Positions 18,183 to 26,738 of a stretch of DNA of 28,610 nucleotides are shown piece by piece; the first letter of the stretch is position 1; every line of letters begins with the position of its first letter. Source of the DNA: Bacteroidota bacterium. Lineage in GTDB: Bacteria; Bacteroidota; Bacteroidia; Chitinophagales; Saprospiraceae. Under the pieces are notes generated by a model. It was not told the DNA's origin and made no database searches. It saw nothing but the letters and a program-made list of their open reading frames with translations. The DNA lies in contig JAJRUR010000172.1 of the NCBI GenBank assembly GCA_024277695.1, positions 1 to 28,610 of the forward strand, given 5' to 3'. Position numbers and translations under genes: made by a program.

Positions 18183-18252
18183 GAGATCATAGTTTATACA
18201 AAAAGTTAATGAGGATCAGCATATTCATAGCTCAAGAATCAAAGCTTATACT

Positions 18253-18260
18253 TAAATTTG
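18253..18260 (+). promoter_or_regulatory. Candidate -7 promoter box of the cytochrome c peroxidase gene (TAAATTTG)
   Basis: TAAATTTG is an exact TAnnTTTG match ending eight bases before the ATG at 18268. Transcription would start within a few bases of the start codon, so the mRNA would be almost leaderless. No -33 TTG is seen at standard distance. Confidence 0.45.
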
Positions 18261-18267
18261 CAAAAAA

Positions 18268-19224
18268 ATGAATCGTAGGCATATGAGATTAGTTTTCTTT
18301 TGGATACTTATGGTAGCTATTGCGTGGTCAGCTCTCCGTCTCACAGTAGTGGAGCCTAAAGATCCTGTCCAACTGGGTCAAGCTTTGTTTAGTGATCCAA
18401 TTTTGTCAGAGGATAGATCGATAAGTTGTGCCAGTTGTCACATACCTGAGTATGCTTTTTCGGATACTACGGCATTGAGCAAAGGTGTCCACGGTCGGCT
18501 CGGTGTACGGAATACGCCATCAGCTATGAATCTTCTTTCTCGGAGTCATTTTTTTTGGGATGGTCGTGCTGCTACGCTCGAAGCTCAAGCTATCGGACCT
18601 ATCGAAAATCCTGTAGAAATGAACTTACCCATCGACTCAGCGGTAGCAAGACTCCGTGCAGATGCTCGATATAGCAGGTGGTTTATGGAGATATATGACG
18701 AAGAGCCCTCAGTGCATTTGCTTACATCAGCTTTGGCAGCTTTTGAGCAAAGTTTAGAGACGAGTTCAGCATATGATCGATATATGGCGGGCGATGAGGA
18801 TGCAATTTCAGAATCTGCAAAGCGCGGGATAGAGATTTTTAATGTAAAGGGGCGTTGCTTCGAGTGTCATTTTGGACCGGATATGACGGGTGATGAATTT
18901 AGAAATATTGGACTCTATGATGAGATAAAATACAAGGATAAAGGACGTTTTGATCAAACAAAAAATCCGGAAGATCTCGGGAAATTTAAAACCCCCGGAT
19001 TGCGCAATGTCGCTGTCACAGGTCCCTATATGCATGACGGTTCTTTTGAGACTCTGGCTCAAATCATAGATTATTATGACCGTCCGGCGCATTTTCTTCC
19101 GCATAGTATGGGGCGGGATACAATCTTTAATACAAATCTCGGGTTGACAGATCAGGAAAAGCTCGATTTAGAAGCTTTTCTTATAGCGCTTACTGCAGAT
19201 CAGTTTGTGCACTTACTGGATTGA
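18268..19224 (+). CDS. Di-heme cytochrome c peroxidase (MauG/CcpA family)
   Basis: This is a periplasmic or membrane-anchored enzyme that reduces hydrogen peroxide with electrons from cytochrome c. Its 318 residues are typical. One hydrophobic segment (about 8-24) acts as signal or anchor. Two c-type heme sites are visible, CASCH (54-58) and CFECH (197-201), with Met255 in GPYMHDGSF as the likely distal ligand of the high-potential heme. Other family hallmarks are LGQALFSDPILSEDRSISC, RNTPSAMNL, FWDGRA, KTPGLRNVAVTGPYMHDG and TLAQIIDYYD. A MauG-like role in protein cofactor maturation cannot be excluded, but no candidate substrate gene is adjacent. It is convergent with the M43 protease gene. 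Confidence 0.94.
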   Translation: MNRRHMRLVFFWILMVAIAWSALRLTVVEPKDPVQLGQALFSDPILSEDRSISCASCHIPEYAFSDTTALSKGVHGRLGVRNTPSAMNLLSRSHFFWDGRAATLEAQAIGPIENPVEMNLPIDSAVARLRADARYSRWFMEIYDEEPSVHLLTSALAAFEQSLETSSAYDRYMAGDEDAISESAKRGIEIFNVKGRCFECHFGPDMTGDEFRNIGLYDEIKYKDKGRFDQTKNPEDLGKFKTPGLRNVAVTGPYMHDGSFETLAQIIDYYDRPAHFLPHSMGRDTIFNTNLGLTDQEKLDLEAFLIALTADQFVHLLD

Positions 19225-19259
19225 AGTATAACTCCACCTTAAACGCTGTAACACTAAGA

Positions 19260-20435
19260 CTAGTAGATTATTATTTTCTTTAGTGCTAAGAGTTGCTCAT
19301 TGTAAAATTGGATGATATATACACCTGTAGCTAGATATTCTACCGGTATATAGATCTGATCGATAAGTGTTTTTCTTTGCTCATAATGTATGGAACCCTT
19401 TAGATCAATGATGCGCAGTTGACCTTGGAGGATCTGGTCACCAAGATTGGTCAAATGAACGAGCTTAGCTCCAATTCCATAAGATATGGAGATTGGAGGA
19501 TCTGCATTGGTTTTAGGAGTACAGATGTCTTGTTCGAGTAAGCCCGGGCGGTACTGTTTTAATACAGATTGGATTTTATCTGCTTGCCCGATGGTAAAAA
19601 ACAAGGAACAATTGTCGTCGGTAAAGTCCATATGGTTTTGGTACATATCCGGTGAGTTACACGATATCATAGTACCGAAAGGACATCCGCTATAGGCCTG
19701 TGCCTGTGGTGGAGTATCTTCTATTCCGTCATCATCAGCACAATTGGGATTATTAAATGATCCCCAAATATGTCGCAACCCAAAATAATGTCCCATCTCA
19801 TGTACTAGTGTTTTGCCCTGATGAAATGGCCTATTTTGTTGAGCAGAACCAATATTTCCGATATAACTCGGGTCTATAATTATTCCCTCCTCTTCCGGAA
19901 AATCAACTTCACCGGGGAAAGTAGCATATCCTGCAAATCGATTGGATACTGCGATCCAGACATTGATATATCGGCTGGGGTCCCAAGCATTGGATCCGCC
20001 GAACTCATCATAAAAAATCGAAGTGCGACCGCGGACTTTTTTATCTGCCAAGAATGCTTCTTCTGCATATCTACGTAGGATGCCATCTGTAGGGACACCT
20101 TCCGGATCTCGATCAGCCAAACAAAACCGCAGACCGGGCTTAGCTGCATAATCTTTAAAAATATCCAATATCGCTGTGGATGCCTGAGTACCGGATGCAA
20201 ATGCCCCGTTGAGAATTTCAACTTGTGAGCGTATCTGCTGATCTGTGATATTTTCTTCATCTTCATGCCAAACGACATGAAACACAATCGGTATTACTAC
20301 ATCTGTTCTCAAGCTGAGTTGATCACCATCCTGTAACTGAATAGGTCTTGACACATCACTGGAGCATCGTACGCGTATCTGAGCCTGACTTCCGGCTAAG
20401 ACAATATGGAACATCAATACAAACACCAATTTCAT
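19260..20435 (-). CDS. Secreted M43-family zinc metalloprotease with probable T9SS sorting tail
   Basis: This 391-residue secreted protease belongs to the pappalysin/cytophagalysin family (M43B, metzincin). The signal peptide is MKLVFVLMFHIVLAGSQAQ. IPIVFHVVWHE (about 49-58) is the usual family opening. The zinc site is HEMGHYFGLRH with His212, Glu213, His216 and His222, and the Met-turn is NHMDFTDD (Met269). Cysteines at 232, 251, 259 and 276 probably form disulfides. The C-terminal ~75 residues (LRIIDLKGSIHY, LATGVYIIQFYN, ending KKIIIY) look like a T9SS sorting domain, although the PNP motif common in such tails is absent. It is a likely extracellular degradative enzyme. A perfect -7 box lies at 20489-20496. 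Confidence 0.93.
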   Translation of the reverse strand: MKLVFVLMFHIVLAGSQAQIRVRCSSDVSRPIQLQDGDQLSLRTDVVIPIVFHVVWHEDEENITDQQIRSQVEILNGAFASGTQASTAILDIFKDYAAKPGLRFCLADRDPEGVPTDGILRRYAEEAFLADKKVRGRTSIFYDEFGGSNAWDPSRYINVWIAVSNRFAGYATFPGEVDFPEEEGIIIDPSYIGNIGSAQQNRPFHQGKTLVHEMGHYFGLRHIWGSFNNPNCADDDGIEDTPPQAQAYSGCPFGTMISCNSPDMYQNHMDFTDDNCSLFFTIGQADKIQSVLKQYRPGLLEQDICTPKTNADPPISISYGIGAKLVHLTNLGDQILQGQLRIIDLKGSIHYEQRKTLIDQIYIPVEYLATGVYIIQFYNEQLLALKKIIIY

Positions 20436-20488
20436 GTGATTACAATTATTTGCTTTGAAATAACCAAACAGCTATTTTTCAATCATAG

Positions 20489-20496
20489 CAAAGATA
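20489..20496 (-). promoter_or_regulatory. Candidate -7 promoter box of the M43 protease gene (TATCTTTG)
   Basis: TATCTTTG on the minus strand matches TAnnTTTG exactly, about 53 bases upstream of the ATG at 20435. No TTG is visible at the -33 position. Confidence 0.4.
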
Positions 20497-20548
20497 CTTA
20501 TTTGTTGCAGTATTCTCTAATAATCCATGGTTTCGAGATCCAATAGTG

Positions 20549-21625
20549 TTATTTGGCCTGAATCTCACCGCCGCAACTCGATCCGGATCCGGCTGTACAT
20601 CCAAAGCAGTGCTGACCGATAGCGATGGTTCTTTGGGAGAGGCTATAGCTATCAAAATTGTTGATATGATTTTGATTTGTCTGTACCTTCAGATCGAGCA
20701 TCTGATTAAAGTCACAATCATATAGAAAACCATCCCAGCTCACCGAAATGGTAGTACGACACATCAGACCATCGATCGTGGCTGGATTAAAAGCTTGGAC
20801 CAGCTCAGCCATATAGATTTCATAATTGCCACTCTCGATCAGATACTCCAAAAATCGACTGATGGGAAGGTTAGTGATTGCATAGAGTTTATTGAAGGAT
20901 ATGCGGTAGCGACGGAACAACTGCCTCTTAAACTCAGCTTCTAACTGGCATTGATCTCCGGGCAGAAATGCTCCGGTCGGATTATATACCAAGTCCAGTT
21001 GGAGTCCGGTACCTTCGATACCGTATCCTCGTTCATTTAGTTGGATTAGCGATTTGATGCTATCCTCAAATACACCATCTCCTCTTTGCCGATCTGTTCG
21101 ATTTTTGCTGAAGTAGGGTAGGGAGGATATTACATGTACTTGATGTTGGGCAAAAAAATCAGGAAGATCCTTATACTTTTTATTCGCTTGAATGATCGTA
21201 AGATTGCAACGATGCATCACCTCGACACCGAGACTTCTACACTCTTGGACAAACCATCTAAAATGGACATTCATCTCAGGTGCACCTCCCGTAATATCTA
21301 CTTTGGGTATATTATGACGATCTAAGATTTTCAGACAGGTCTCCAAGTCTGTTTTTGACATTTGTTCTTCCTTGCGATCAGGTCCTGCATCTACGTGACA
21401 GTGTGCACAAGTTTGGTTACAGAGTTTACCGATATTGATTTGTAAAACTTCGATTTTGGCAGGTCGGATAGCATCAAATCCTGCTCTGAGCAACGCTCTG
21501 TCAAAACGATCGATTTCTCCTTTATCCACTCGCTCCAATTCGTTGAGTACTTTGAGCTGATAAAAACCATCAGACAGTTTATTTACTCTTGATTTTAGTG
21601 ACTTTGTCCTTTGTTTTATCGACAT
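20549..21625 (-). CDS. arsS: Arsenosugar biosynthesis radical SAM protein ArsS
   Basis: This 358-residue radical SAM enzyme binds a [4Fe-4S] cluster through CNQTCAHC (Cys69, Cys73, Cys76), with the SAM-binding DITGGAPEMN. The C-terminal tail HCFGCTAGSGSSCGG (Cys340, Cys343, Cys351) is characteristic of ArsS. ArsS acts on dimethylated arsenic to make a 5'-deoxyadenosyl-arsenic intermediate on the route to arsenosugars. Some relatives are selenoproteins; here all positions are ordinary Cys codons with no in-frame TGA. The start is seven bases after the stop of the AhpD-like gene, so the two form an operon. The methyltransferase ArsM, which makes the substrate, is not in the window. Confidence 0.95.
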   Translation of the reverse strand: MSIKQRTKSLKSRVNKLSDGFYQLKVLNELERVDKGEIDRFDRALLRAGFDAIRPAKIEVLQINIGKLCNQTCAHCHVDAGPDRKEEQMSKTDLETCLKILDRHNIPKVDITGGAPEMNVHFRWFVQECRSLGVEVMHRCNLTIIQANKKYKDLPDFFAQHQVHVISSLPYFSKNRTDRQRGDGVFEDSIKSLIQLNERGYGIEGTGLQLDLVYNPTGAFLPGDQCQLEAEFKRQLFRRYRISFNKLYAITNLPISRFLEYLIESGNYEIYMAELVQAFNPATIDGLMCRTTISVSWDGFLYDCDFNQMLDLKVQTNQNHINNFDSYSLSQRTIAIGQHCFGCTAGSGSSCGGEIQAK

Positions 21626-21632
21626 CTTGATA

Positions 21633-21971
21633 TTACATAGTTAATTTATTGACTTGATTCATCATCTGTACACTGAATACTAATGAAGCACCACTACGGA
21701 TAGCCGCAGCAACATGGACAGCTTCCATCATTTGCTCTTCATCCGCTCCCTTTTTAAGGCAATCCGTTGTATATGCATCTATACAATAAGGACACTGAAC
21801 TGTATGTGCTACCGCTAAGGCAATCAATGATTTTTCACGCTGCGTGAGTGCTCCTTCACTGAAAACCTCCTCGTAATAATCAAAGAACTTTTTACCCATC
21901 TTTTCCTGAAATTTGCTGATCTCGGCAAATTTCTTTAAATCAGATTTCTTAAAATAATTTTGTTCTTCCAT
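21633..21971 (-). CDS. Arsenosugar-associated AhpD/CMD-family peroxidase-like protein
   Basis: This small 112-residue all-helical protein of the carboxymuconolactone decarboxylase/AhpD family has the redox pair CPYC (Cys60, Cys63) and His86 in place for a proton relay. This matches the small peroxidase-like proteins that regularly accompany arsS. The role is inferred as redox support in arsenosugar formation or arsenic detoxification; the exact reaction is not established. It is the first gene of a two-gene operon with arsS (seven-base spacing), behind a promoter with both -33 and -7 elements at 22021-22049. Confidence 0.93.
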   Translation of the reverse strand: MEEQNYFKKSDLKKFAEISKFQEKMGKKFFDYYEEVFSEGALTQREKSLIALAVAHTVQCPYCIDAYTTDCLKKGADEEQMMEAVHVAAAIRSGASLVFSVQMMNQVNKLTM

Positions 21972-22020
21972 AGACCGAAGTATTTTTTTAATAAATACAT
22001 ATTCACAAATGTATATAAAG

Positions 22021-22049
22021 CAAATATAGTATGACTTTGTTTAGATCAA
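22021..22049 (-). promoter_or_regulatory. Promoter of the arsenosugar operon (TTG-N18-TATATTTG)
   Basis: On the minus strand TTG (22049-22047), an 18-base spacer and TATATTTG (22028-22021) form the most complete Bacteroidota-type promoter in the window. Transcription would start near 22015, giving a leader of about 45 bases. A second perfect -7 box, TACATTTG (22013-22006), lies just downstream and may give an alternative start. Confidence 0.6.
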
Positions 22050-22157
22050 TCTATGTTGGATTTGTAGTCTATAAGACATTTAATCGTAGTAGCCCGTTGT
22101 ATAAATTTATTTTTCTCAGAACCATTCATAACTTTTTGCGTTGAGTAAACAATCATC

Positions 22158-23321
22158 ATGCATCAAAAAGCTCAACCAAAAGTAAGACTAAATTACCGAG
22201 TCTTTGATACCATAGATAAGGCCTTAGAAGATTGGAAGCAAGTATTCCACGAGAACTTATTCTTGAAACCATCCTATCTTCGAGCATTGGAGAAAGCTCT
22301 CCCCGATGATATGCAAGTGTTTTATATGGTGACCTATCATCGACAAAAACCGATGGGGCTCGTCTATTTTCAACTCAAGCGCTATGTAACTTCGGAAAGT
22401 CTCAAAAGAAATGATACAGGTTTTTTCTGCACGCTGAGTCGTATTATGCGAGAGACTTTGGGCAAAATAGAAGTCAAGCTCCTCGTAGTAGGAAATCTCC
22501 TGCTGACAGGTCAAAATGCTTTTACTTGGGATGAACGTCAGATCGATCAGTCCGGCTTTTTGGAGTTACTCGTAGATATCCTAGACAGTAAGCCCAAGGA
22601 GTTAGCGCCCTATGATGTCGTTATGTATAAGGACTTTGCACAGCCAAACCACTTAAAGAAACTAGGCGCATTTCAGTTTACTATCGATCCGTCCATGCAT
22701 ATATATCTGCGACAGGAATGGAGTGATTTTGATGATTACTTACAAGCCCTAAATTCTAAATACCGCATTCGCGCAAAGCGTGCAGCAAAAAAATTGGGCA
22801 ATGTGAGCAAAATACGTTTTGAATTGGCAGATATCAAGCAGTATCATCAACAAATCTTTCAACTCTATACAGCTATCGCTACACAACAGGCATTTAACAT
22901 AGTCAATCTAGATCCAAGGTATTTTTATGCACTCAAACAATCTCTCGGAGAGCAATACCAATTTGTGGCATATTTTGATCAGGATAAGATGATTGGGTTT
23001 TATTCTTATATCTTGGATGGAGATAGCCTAGAAGCCTATTATGTAGGACTGGATCATGCCCATAATACACAACGACAACTATACCTCAATATACTATTTG
23101 ACTTCATCAAAGAAGGCATCCGACACAATGTGCAGTGCATCGCTCTCTCAAGGACTGCTCTTGAGATCAAAAGTTCGGTAGGGGCAGTACCTCGTGATAT
23201 GTACTGCTATCTGCGACACAACAAAAAATGGGGACGTGTGGTACTCCCTCATTTAGTTAATTATTTCAAACCCAAAGTAGAATGGAAAGCGCGTAGCCCC
23301 TTCAAATCCATTTCAGAATAG
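22158..23321 (+). CDS. FemAB/GNAT-like acyltransferase family protein
   Basis: This is a 387-residue soluble protein of the GNAT fold, similar to FemAB-like or peptidogalycan-biosynthesis proteins. The N-terminal half contains FLKPSYLRALEKALPDDMQVFYMV and PMGLVYFQLKRY. The C-terminal half carries NSKYRIRAKRAAKK, then a GNAT-like core (FVAYFDQDKMIGFYSYI, LEAYYVGLDHAHN, LYLNILFDFIKEGI) ending in LSRTALEIKSSVGAVPRDMYCYL. No catalytic residue can be assigned with confidence and the substrate is unknown; acyl or aminoacyl transfer is the family expectation. It is divergent from the arsenosugar operon across 186 bases. No clear -7 box is seen for it. Confidence 0.8.
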   Translation: MHQKAQPKVRLNYRVFDTIDKALEDWKQVFHENLFLKPSYLRALEKALPDDMQVFYMVTYHRQKPMGLVYFQLKRYVTSESLKRNDTGFFCTLSRIMRETLGKIEVKLLVVGNLLLTGQNAFTWDERQIDQSGFLELLVDILDSKPKELAPYDVVMYKDFAQPNHLKKLGAFQFTIDPSMHIYLRQEWSDFDDYLQALNSKYRIRAKRAAKKLGNVSKIRFELADIKQYHQQIFQLYTAIATQQAFNIVNLDPRYFYALKQSLGEQYQFVAYFDQDKMIGFYSYILDGDSLEAYYVGLDHAHNTQRQLYLNILFDFIKEGIRHNVQCIALSRTALEIKSSVGAVPRDMYCYLRHNKKWGRVVLPHLVNYFKPKVEWKARSPFKSISE

Positions 23322-23342
23322 CCCAAGATCTTGGCGCATAGC

Positions 23343-23729
23343 TCAAACCAAATCACTATCCTTCCACTCTCTTCTTAATTGAGGTATCTCGTCCAAATCT
23401 ATTTCATCATCCGGTAGCTCCAGTTCATCATAATGCCTCCGCATCCTGTTCCATTCGCGCTCGTATTCTTCTTGCTCCCAAGCCTCATCTGCAGGTCCCA
23501 AACCAGGCAACCCAAATACCGTAAAGTAATGTACCAATAGTCCGATAGCCCAACTCGCTGCCGGATACTGAAACCACAATGTATCGGAAGAAAAAATATT
23601 GAGAATGAACAAGCCTAAACTCACACCGACAAATGCGTACAAATGCTTGTAAAATCCTTTTTTGCGTCTTACTCGACGCGCTATGGGGTCTCGATTTCTC
23701 ATATAGAGATCAAATATATAATATTCCAT
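23343..23729 (-). CDS. Small 2TM-domain membrane protein
   Basis: This is a 128-residue protein with two hydrophobic helices (about 30-46 and 56-76) preceded by a basic stretch (ARRVRRKKGFYKHLYAFV) and followed by a long acidic, charged tail (EQEEYEREWNRMRRHYDELELPDDE). The pattern matches the Bacteroidota 2TM domain, often found alone or on LytTR/histidine-kinase proteins; its function is unknown. The start is uncertain. The longest frame begins at 23729, but a perfect -7 box (23711-23718) lies inside it and would favour the ATG at 23702 (MRNRDPIARRV, 119 residues). It is convergent with the FemAB-like gene, with 21 bases between, and divergent from the ABC exporter. Confidence 0.82.
   Translation of the reverse strand: MEYYIFDLYMRNRDPIARRVRRKKGFYKHLYAFVGVSLGLFILNIFSSDTLWFQYPAASWAIGLLVHYFTVFGLPGLGPADEAWEQEEYEREWNRMRRHYDELELPDDEIDLDEIPQLRREWKDSDLV
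23711..23718 (-). promoter_or_regulatory. Candidate -7 promoter box (TATATTTG) that would decide the 2TM start
   Basis: TATATTTG on the minus strand is an exact TAnnTTTG match nine bases before the ATG at 23702 and inside the longer frame from 23729. If active, translation must start at 23702. No -33 TTG is visible. Confidence 0.35.
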
Positions 23730-23879
23730 CTAAAATAAAGCACCTAAGCCTTTTAGTGCTTCTAGACAGATATCAAAAATATATCACAACGAACAAGGAG
23801 CTTTACTCCACAGAATATCGACAAAACGACGCCAACATATAAAACAATTTGACCATCTTTGTCATTTAGAGAAGTTATA

Positions 23880-25688
23880 ATGAGCAGATCAAAACAACAG
23901 TTGGACAAAAGCAAAATGGTCAAGCCCTCCGAGCTCAAAAAGCTTTTTGCCATCTTCGCCTTTATACGTCCCTATCGTGGATACTTTTTTGCAGCGCTCA
24001 CCTTACTCATCTTGGGAAGTACCTTGTTTATGGCTTTTCCTGCCCTGGCCGGCGAACTGGTCAATGTAGCTCAAGGCAAATCTCGTTTTGGTCTGACTAT
24101 CAATCAGATTGGACTTATATTTATTTTTATACTTCTTGCACAGTCGATTTTTTCATTTTTTAGAACCATTTTTTTTGCTATAGTAAGTGAAAAAGGGATG
24201 GCAGATGCCCGCAGAAAATTATATGCCAAGCTGATCGGCCAACACATCGAATTTTATGAAAAACGGCGAGTCGGCGAGCTCACATCTCGCATTACTGCAG
24301 ATATAGCACAGATGCAAAGCGTCATATCCATCACACTGGCAGAGTTTTTACGACAGTTGGTCACACTGATCGTAGGTATAGTGATTTTGTTTTGGCTTAC
24401 GCCAAAACTCACCATCGTCATGCTGATGGTGCTGCCTGTAAGTGTCGGACTCGCTATGTTTTTTGGACGGTATATAAAAAAATATGCCAGAACTCGACAA
24501 GACAAACTTGCAGACTCCAATACCATCGTTGATGAAACTTTGCAGTCTTTTTCCGTTGTCAAAGCATTTTCTAATGAACGATATGAACTGAACAGATATT
24601 CGCGCTCGTTAGATGCGATTGTGGATATTTCGTTAAAATTTGCAAAAATTAAAGGTGCTTTTTTTGTCTTTCTCATCAGTATCTTGACAGGGTCTATATT
24701 CTTTATACTTTGGAAAGGTGCCCTTTATGTTCAGCAAGGGATTATTCCGGCCGGTGATTTGCTTTCTTTTATATTTTATAGTGGTCTGATGGCTGGTGCC
24801 TTTGCAAGTTTGGCCAATTTCTATGCCGTGATGTCCGGTGCCGTAGGTGCAACAGAGCGTGTCATCGAATTGATGCATAGCAATCCCGAAATCGACCTTA
24901 TGCAGGATGAACCTTCTGGTACTCTGGCCCCTATAGCCGGAAATGTACGTTTCGAACAAGTAAATTTTTCGTATCCTACTCGAGAGGATGTACCCGTACT
25001 GAAGGGCATCAATCTCGATATCCGTCAAGGAGAAAAAATTGCTTTGGTGGGTGCGAGCGGAGCCGGCAAATCTACTATTGCATCTTTACTGCTCCGGCTA
25101 TATGATGGATATAAAGGTGACATTCTACTGGACGGCCGATCTATTAAAGATTATCGACTGGTCGATTATCGCAGATACTTTGGTATTATACCACAAGAGA
25201 TCATACTGTTTGGAGGCAGTATCAGAGAAAATATCGCTTATGGCGACCCAAATGCTTCATTTGACCGCATAAAACAAGCAGCACAACGTGCCAATGCCCT
25301 GGATTTTATCGAAGCTTTTCCTGAAAGGTTTGAGACCATCGTCGGTGAGCGCGGGGTAAAACTCTCCGGCGGTCAGCGACAGCGTATAGCTATAGCACGT
25401 GCCATACTCCGAGAACCCAAAATTTTGATCCTGGATGAAGCTACTTCAGCTCTTGATGCAGAGTCCGAAAGCCAAGTCCAAGCAGCTCTCAACGATTTGA
25501 TGAAAGGGAGGACCTCTATCATCATCGCCCACAGACTCTCTACCATACGCGATGTAGATCAGATCTATGTCCTCGATCACGGTATTATCGTAGAGAGTGG
25601 TACACACGACGAACTCATAGCACATAACGAGGGGATCTATCGACAGCTCAATAAACTACAACTGCAGGACCAAAAGCATAGCACATGA
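23880..25688 (+). CDS. ABC exporter, fused permease and ATPase (ABCB/MsbA type)
   Basis: This 602-residue half-transporter works as a homodimer in the inner membrane. Six TM helices span about 30-310 (first FFAALTLLILGSTLFMAFPALAG), followed by the nucleotide-binding domain: Walker A GASGAGKS (about 391-398), Q-loop IIPQEI, signature LSGGQRQR (from about 495), Walker B ILILDEATSALD (about 514-525) and switch His in IIAHRLS. The ATPase is intact. The group resembles ABCB10/TAP-like and MsbA-like exporters; the substrate could be a lipid or peptide. I chose the ATG at 23880 (MSRSKQQLDKSKM); the longer frame would need a TTG at 23859. Its stop overlaps the murB start by four bases (ATGA), so the two are translationally coupled. 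Confidence 0.94.
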   Translation: MSRSKQQLDKSKMVKPSELKKLFAIFAFIRPYRGYFFAALTLLILGSTLFMAFPALAGELVNVAQGKSRFGLTINQIGLIFIFILLAQSIFSFFRTIFFAIVSEKGMADARRKLYAKLIGQHIEFYEKRRVGELTSRITADIAQMQSVISITLAEFLRQLVTLIVGIVILFWLTPKLTIVMLMVLPVSVGLAMFFGRYIKKYARTRQDKLADSNTIVDETLQSFSVVKAFSNERYELNRYSRSLDAIVDISLKFAKIKGAFFVFLISILTGSIFFILWKGALYVQQGIIPAGDLLSFIFYSGLMAGAFASLANFYAVMSGAVGATERVIELMHSNPEIDLMQDEPSGTLAPIAGNVRFEQVNFSYPTREDVPVLKGINLDIRQGEKIALVGASGAGKSTIASLLLRLYDGYKGDILLDGRSIKDYRLVDYRRYFGIIPQEIILFGGSIRENIAYGDPNASFDRIKQAAQRANALDFIEAFPERFETIVGERGVKLSGGQRQRIAIARAILREPKILILDEATSALDAESESQVQAALNDLMKGRTSIIIAHRLSTIRDVDQIYVLDHGIIVESGTHDELIAHNEGIYRQLNKLQLQDQKHST

Positions 25689-26674
25689 TATCACTGGTAC
25701 CATATACTACTTTTGCCGTGCAGGCAATGGCCCAACGCATCTTGCATATCACAGATCCGAAACAGATCCCTTTCGGATCCAAGTCTGACGCTTTGATACT
25801 TGGAGGAGGGAGCAATATCCTTTTCCTAAAAGACTATCCCGGCATCATCCTCAAGAACGAAATCAAAGGCCGACAAATCATTCATGAGACAGCAGAAGAA
25901 GTCATCATCAAGTTCGGTGCCGGAGAAATCTGGCATGAAGTCGTACTGTGGACACTCGCCCAATCTTATGGCGGACTCCAGAATCTCTCCTTGATTCCCG
26001 GTACTATCGGTGCCGCGCCTATTCAAAACATTGGAGCTTATGGCGTAGAATTTAAAGAAGTGTTTTATTCTTTAGAAGCCTATTCTATGGATAGTGGTAG
26101 GTATCTGTTGATGACATCTGAGGACTGTCGCTTCGGTTATCGTGACAGTATATTTAAGCATGCATTAAAAAACAAAGTATTCATAAGCTCGGTCTCCCTG
26201 CGATTGACCAAAACCAAACACCGAATCGATACTGCTTACGGGGCTATCGAAACAGCACTTCGTACCCGAGGTATCGTGCAGCCGACGATCCATGATATTA
26301 GTAGTGTAGTATCTTCTATACGCAAGAGTAAGCTCCCTGATCCCGAGCATCTCCCCAATGCCGGTAGTTTTTTTAAAAACCCCGTAGTCTCTTTGGCTAT
26401 AGCCAATGAGATCAGCAAGCAATATCCTGAACTCAAGGTCTATCCGATAGCTGATCCCAATAAAGTCAAACTTTCAGCAGCTTGGTTAATAGATCAATGC
26501 AACTGGAAAGGACAGCGCCGAGGTACAGTTGGAGTCTATGCAAAACATGCCCTGATACTCGTCAATTATGGTCAGGCAACCGGGGCAGATGTTTGGGACC
26601 TGGCAGGAGCAATTATACGCTCTGTACAGCAAAAATTCGGGATAGAACTGGAAGCTGAAGTCACGCTAATCTAA
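25685..26674 (+). CDS. murB: UDP-N-acetylenolpyruvoylglucosamine reductase
   Basis: This FAD- and NADPH-dependent enzyme makes UDP-N-acetylmuramic acid, the second step of peptidoglycan precursor synthesis in the cytoplasm. Its 329 residues fit type I MurB. The FAD-binding part shows LILGGGSNILF (38-47) and SLIPGTIGAAPIQNIGAYG (102-120), CRFGYRDSIFK carries the conserved Tyr152-Arg153, NAGSFFKNP carries the catalytic Ser228, and EAEVTLI ends with the catalytic Glu325. All key residues are present. The start codon overlaps the upstream ABC exporter stop as ATGA. Confidence 0.96.
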   Translation: MISLVPYTTFAVQAMAQRILHITDPKQIPFGSKSDALILGGGSNILFLKDYPGIILKNEIKGRQIIHETAEEVIIKFGAGEIWHEVVLWTLAQSYGGLQNLSLIPGTIGAAPIQNIGAYGVEFKEVFYSLEAYSMDSGRYLLMTSEDCRFGYRDSIFKHALKNKVFISSVSLRLTKTKHRIDTAYGAIETALRTRGIVQPTIHDISSVVSSIRKSKLPDPEHLPNAGSFFKNPVVSLAIANEISKQYPELKVYPIADPNKVKLSAAWLIDQCNWKGQRRGTVGVYAKHALILVNYGQATGADVWDLAGAIIRSVQQKFGIELEAEVTLI

Positions 26675-26738
26675 TCGGGTAATTTATTAGAATGAAGGAC
26701 TCATATAGCTGTGCTTAATATGACCCCACGAAAAATAT

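Noticed and set aside
20549..20620. Possible selenocysteine in the ArsS tail
   Set aside because: Some relatives are selenoproteins, but the three tail positions here are plain Cys codons and the frame has no internal TGA.
23323..23334. Perfect 12-base palindrome CCAAGATCTTGG in the short convergent gap
   Set aside because: As a hairpin it gives only about four base pairs with a four-base loop, and it has no T-tract. A chance palindrome or minor site is more likely than a terminator.
23859..23879. Longer start (TTG) for the ABC exporter
   Set aside because: The added residues show nothing family-like, and a normal ATG follows at 23880. The same reasoning was used against TTG starts at 3126 and 9910.
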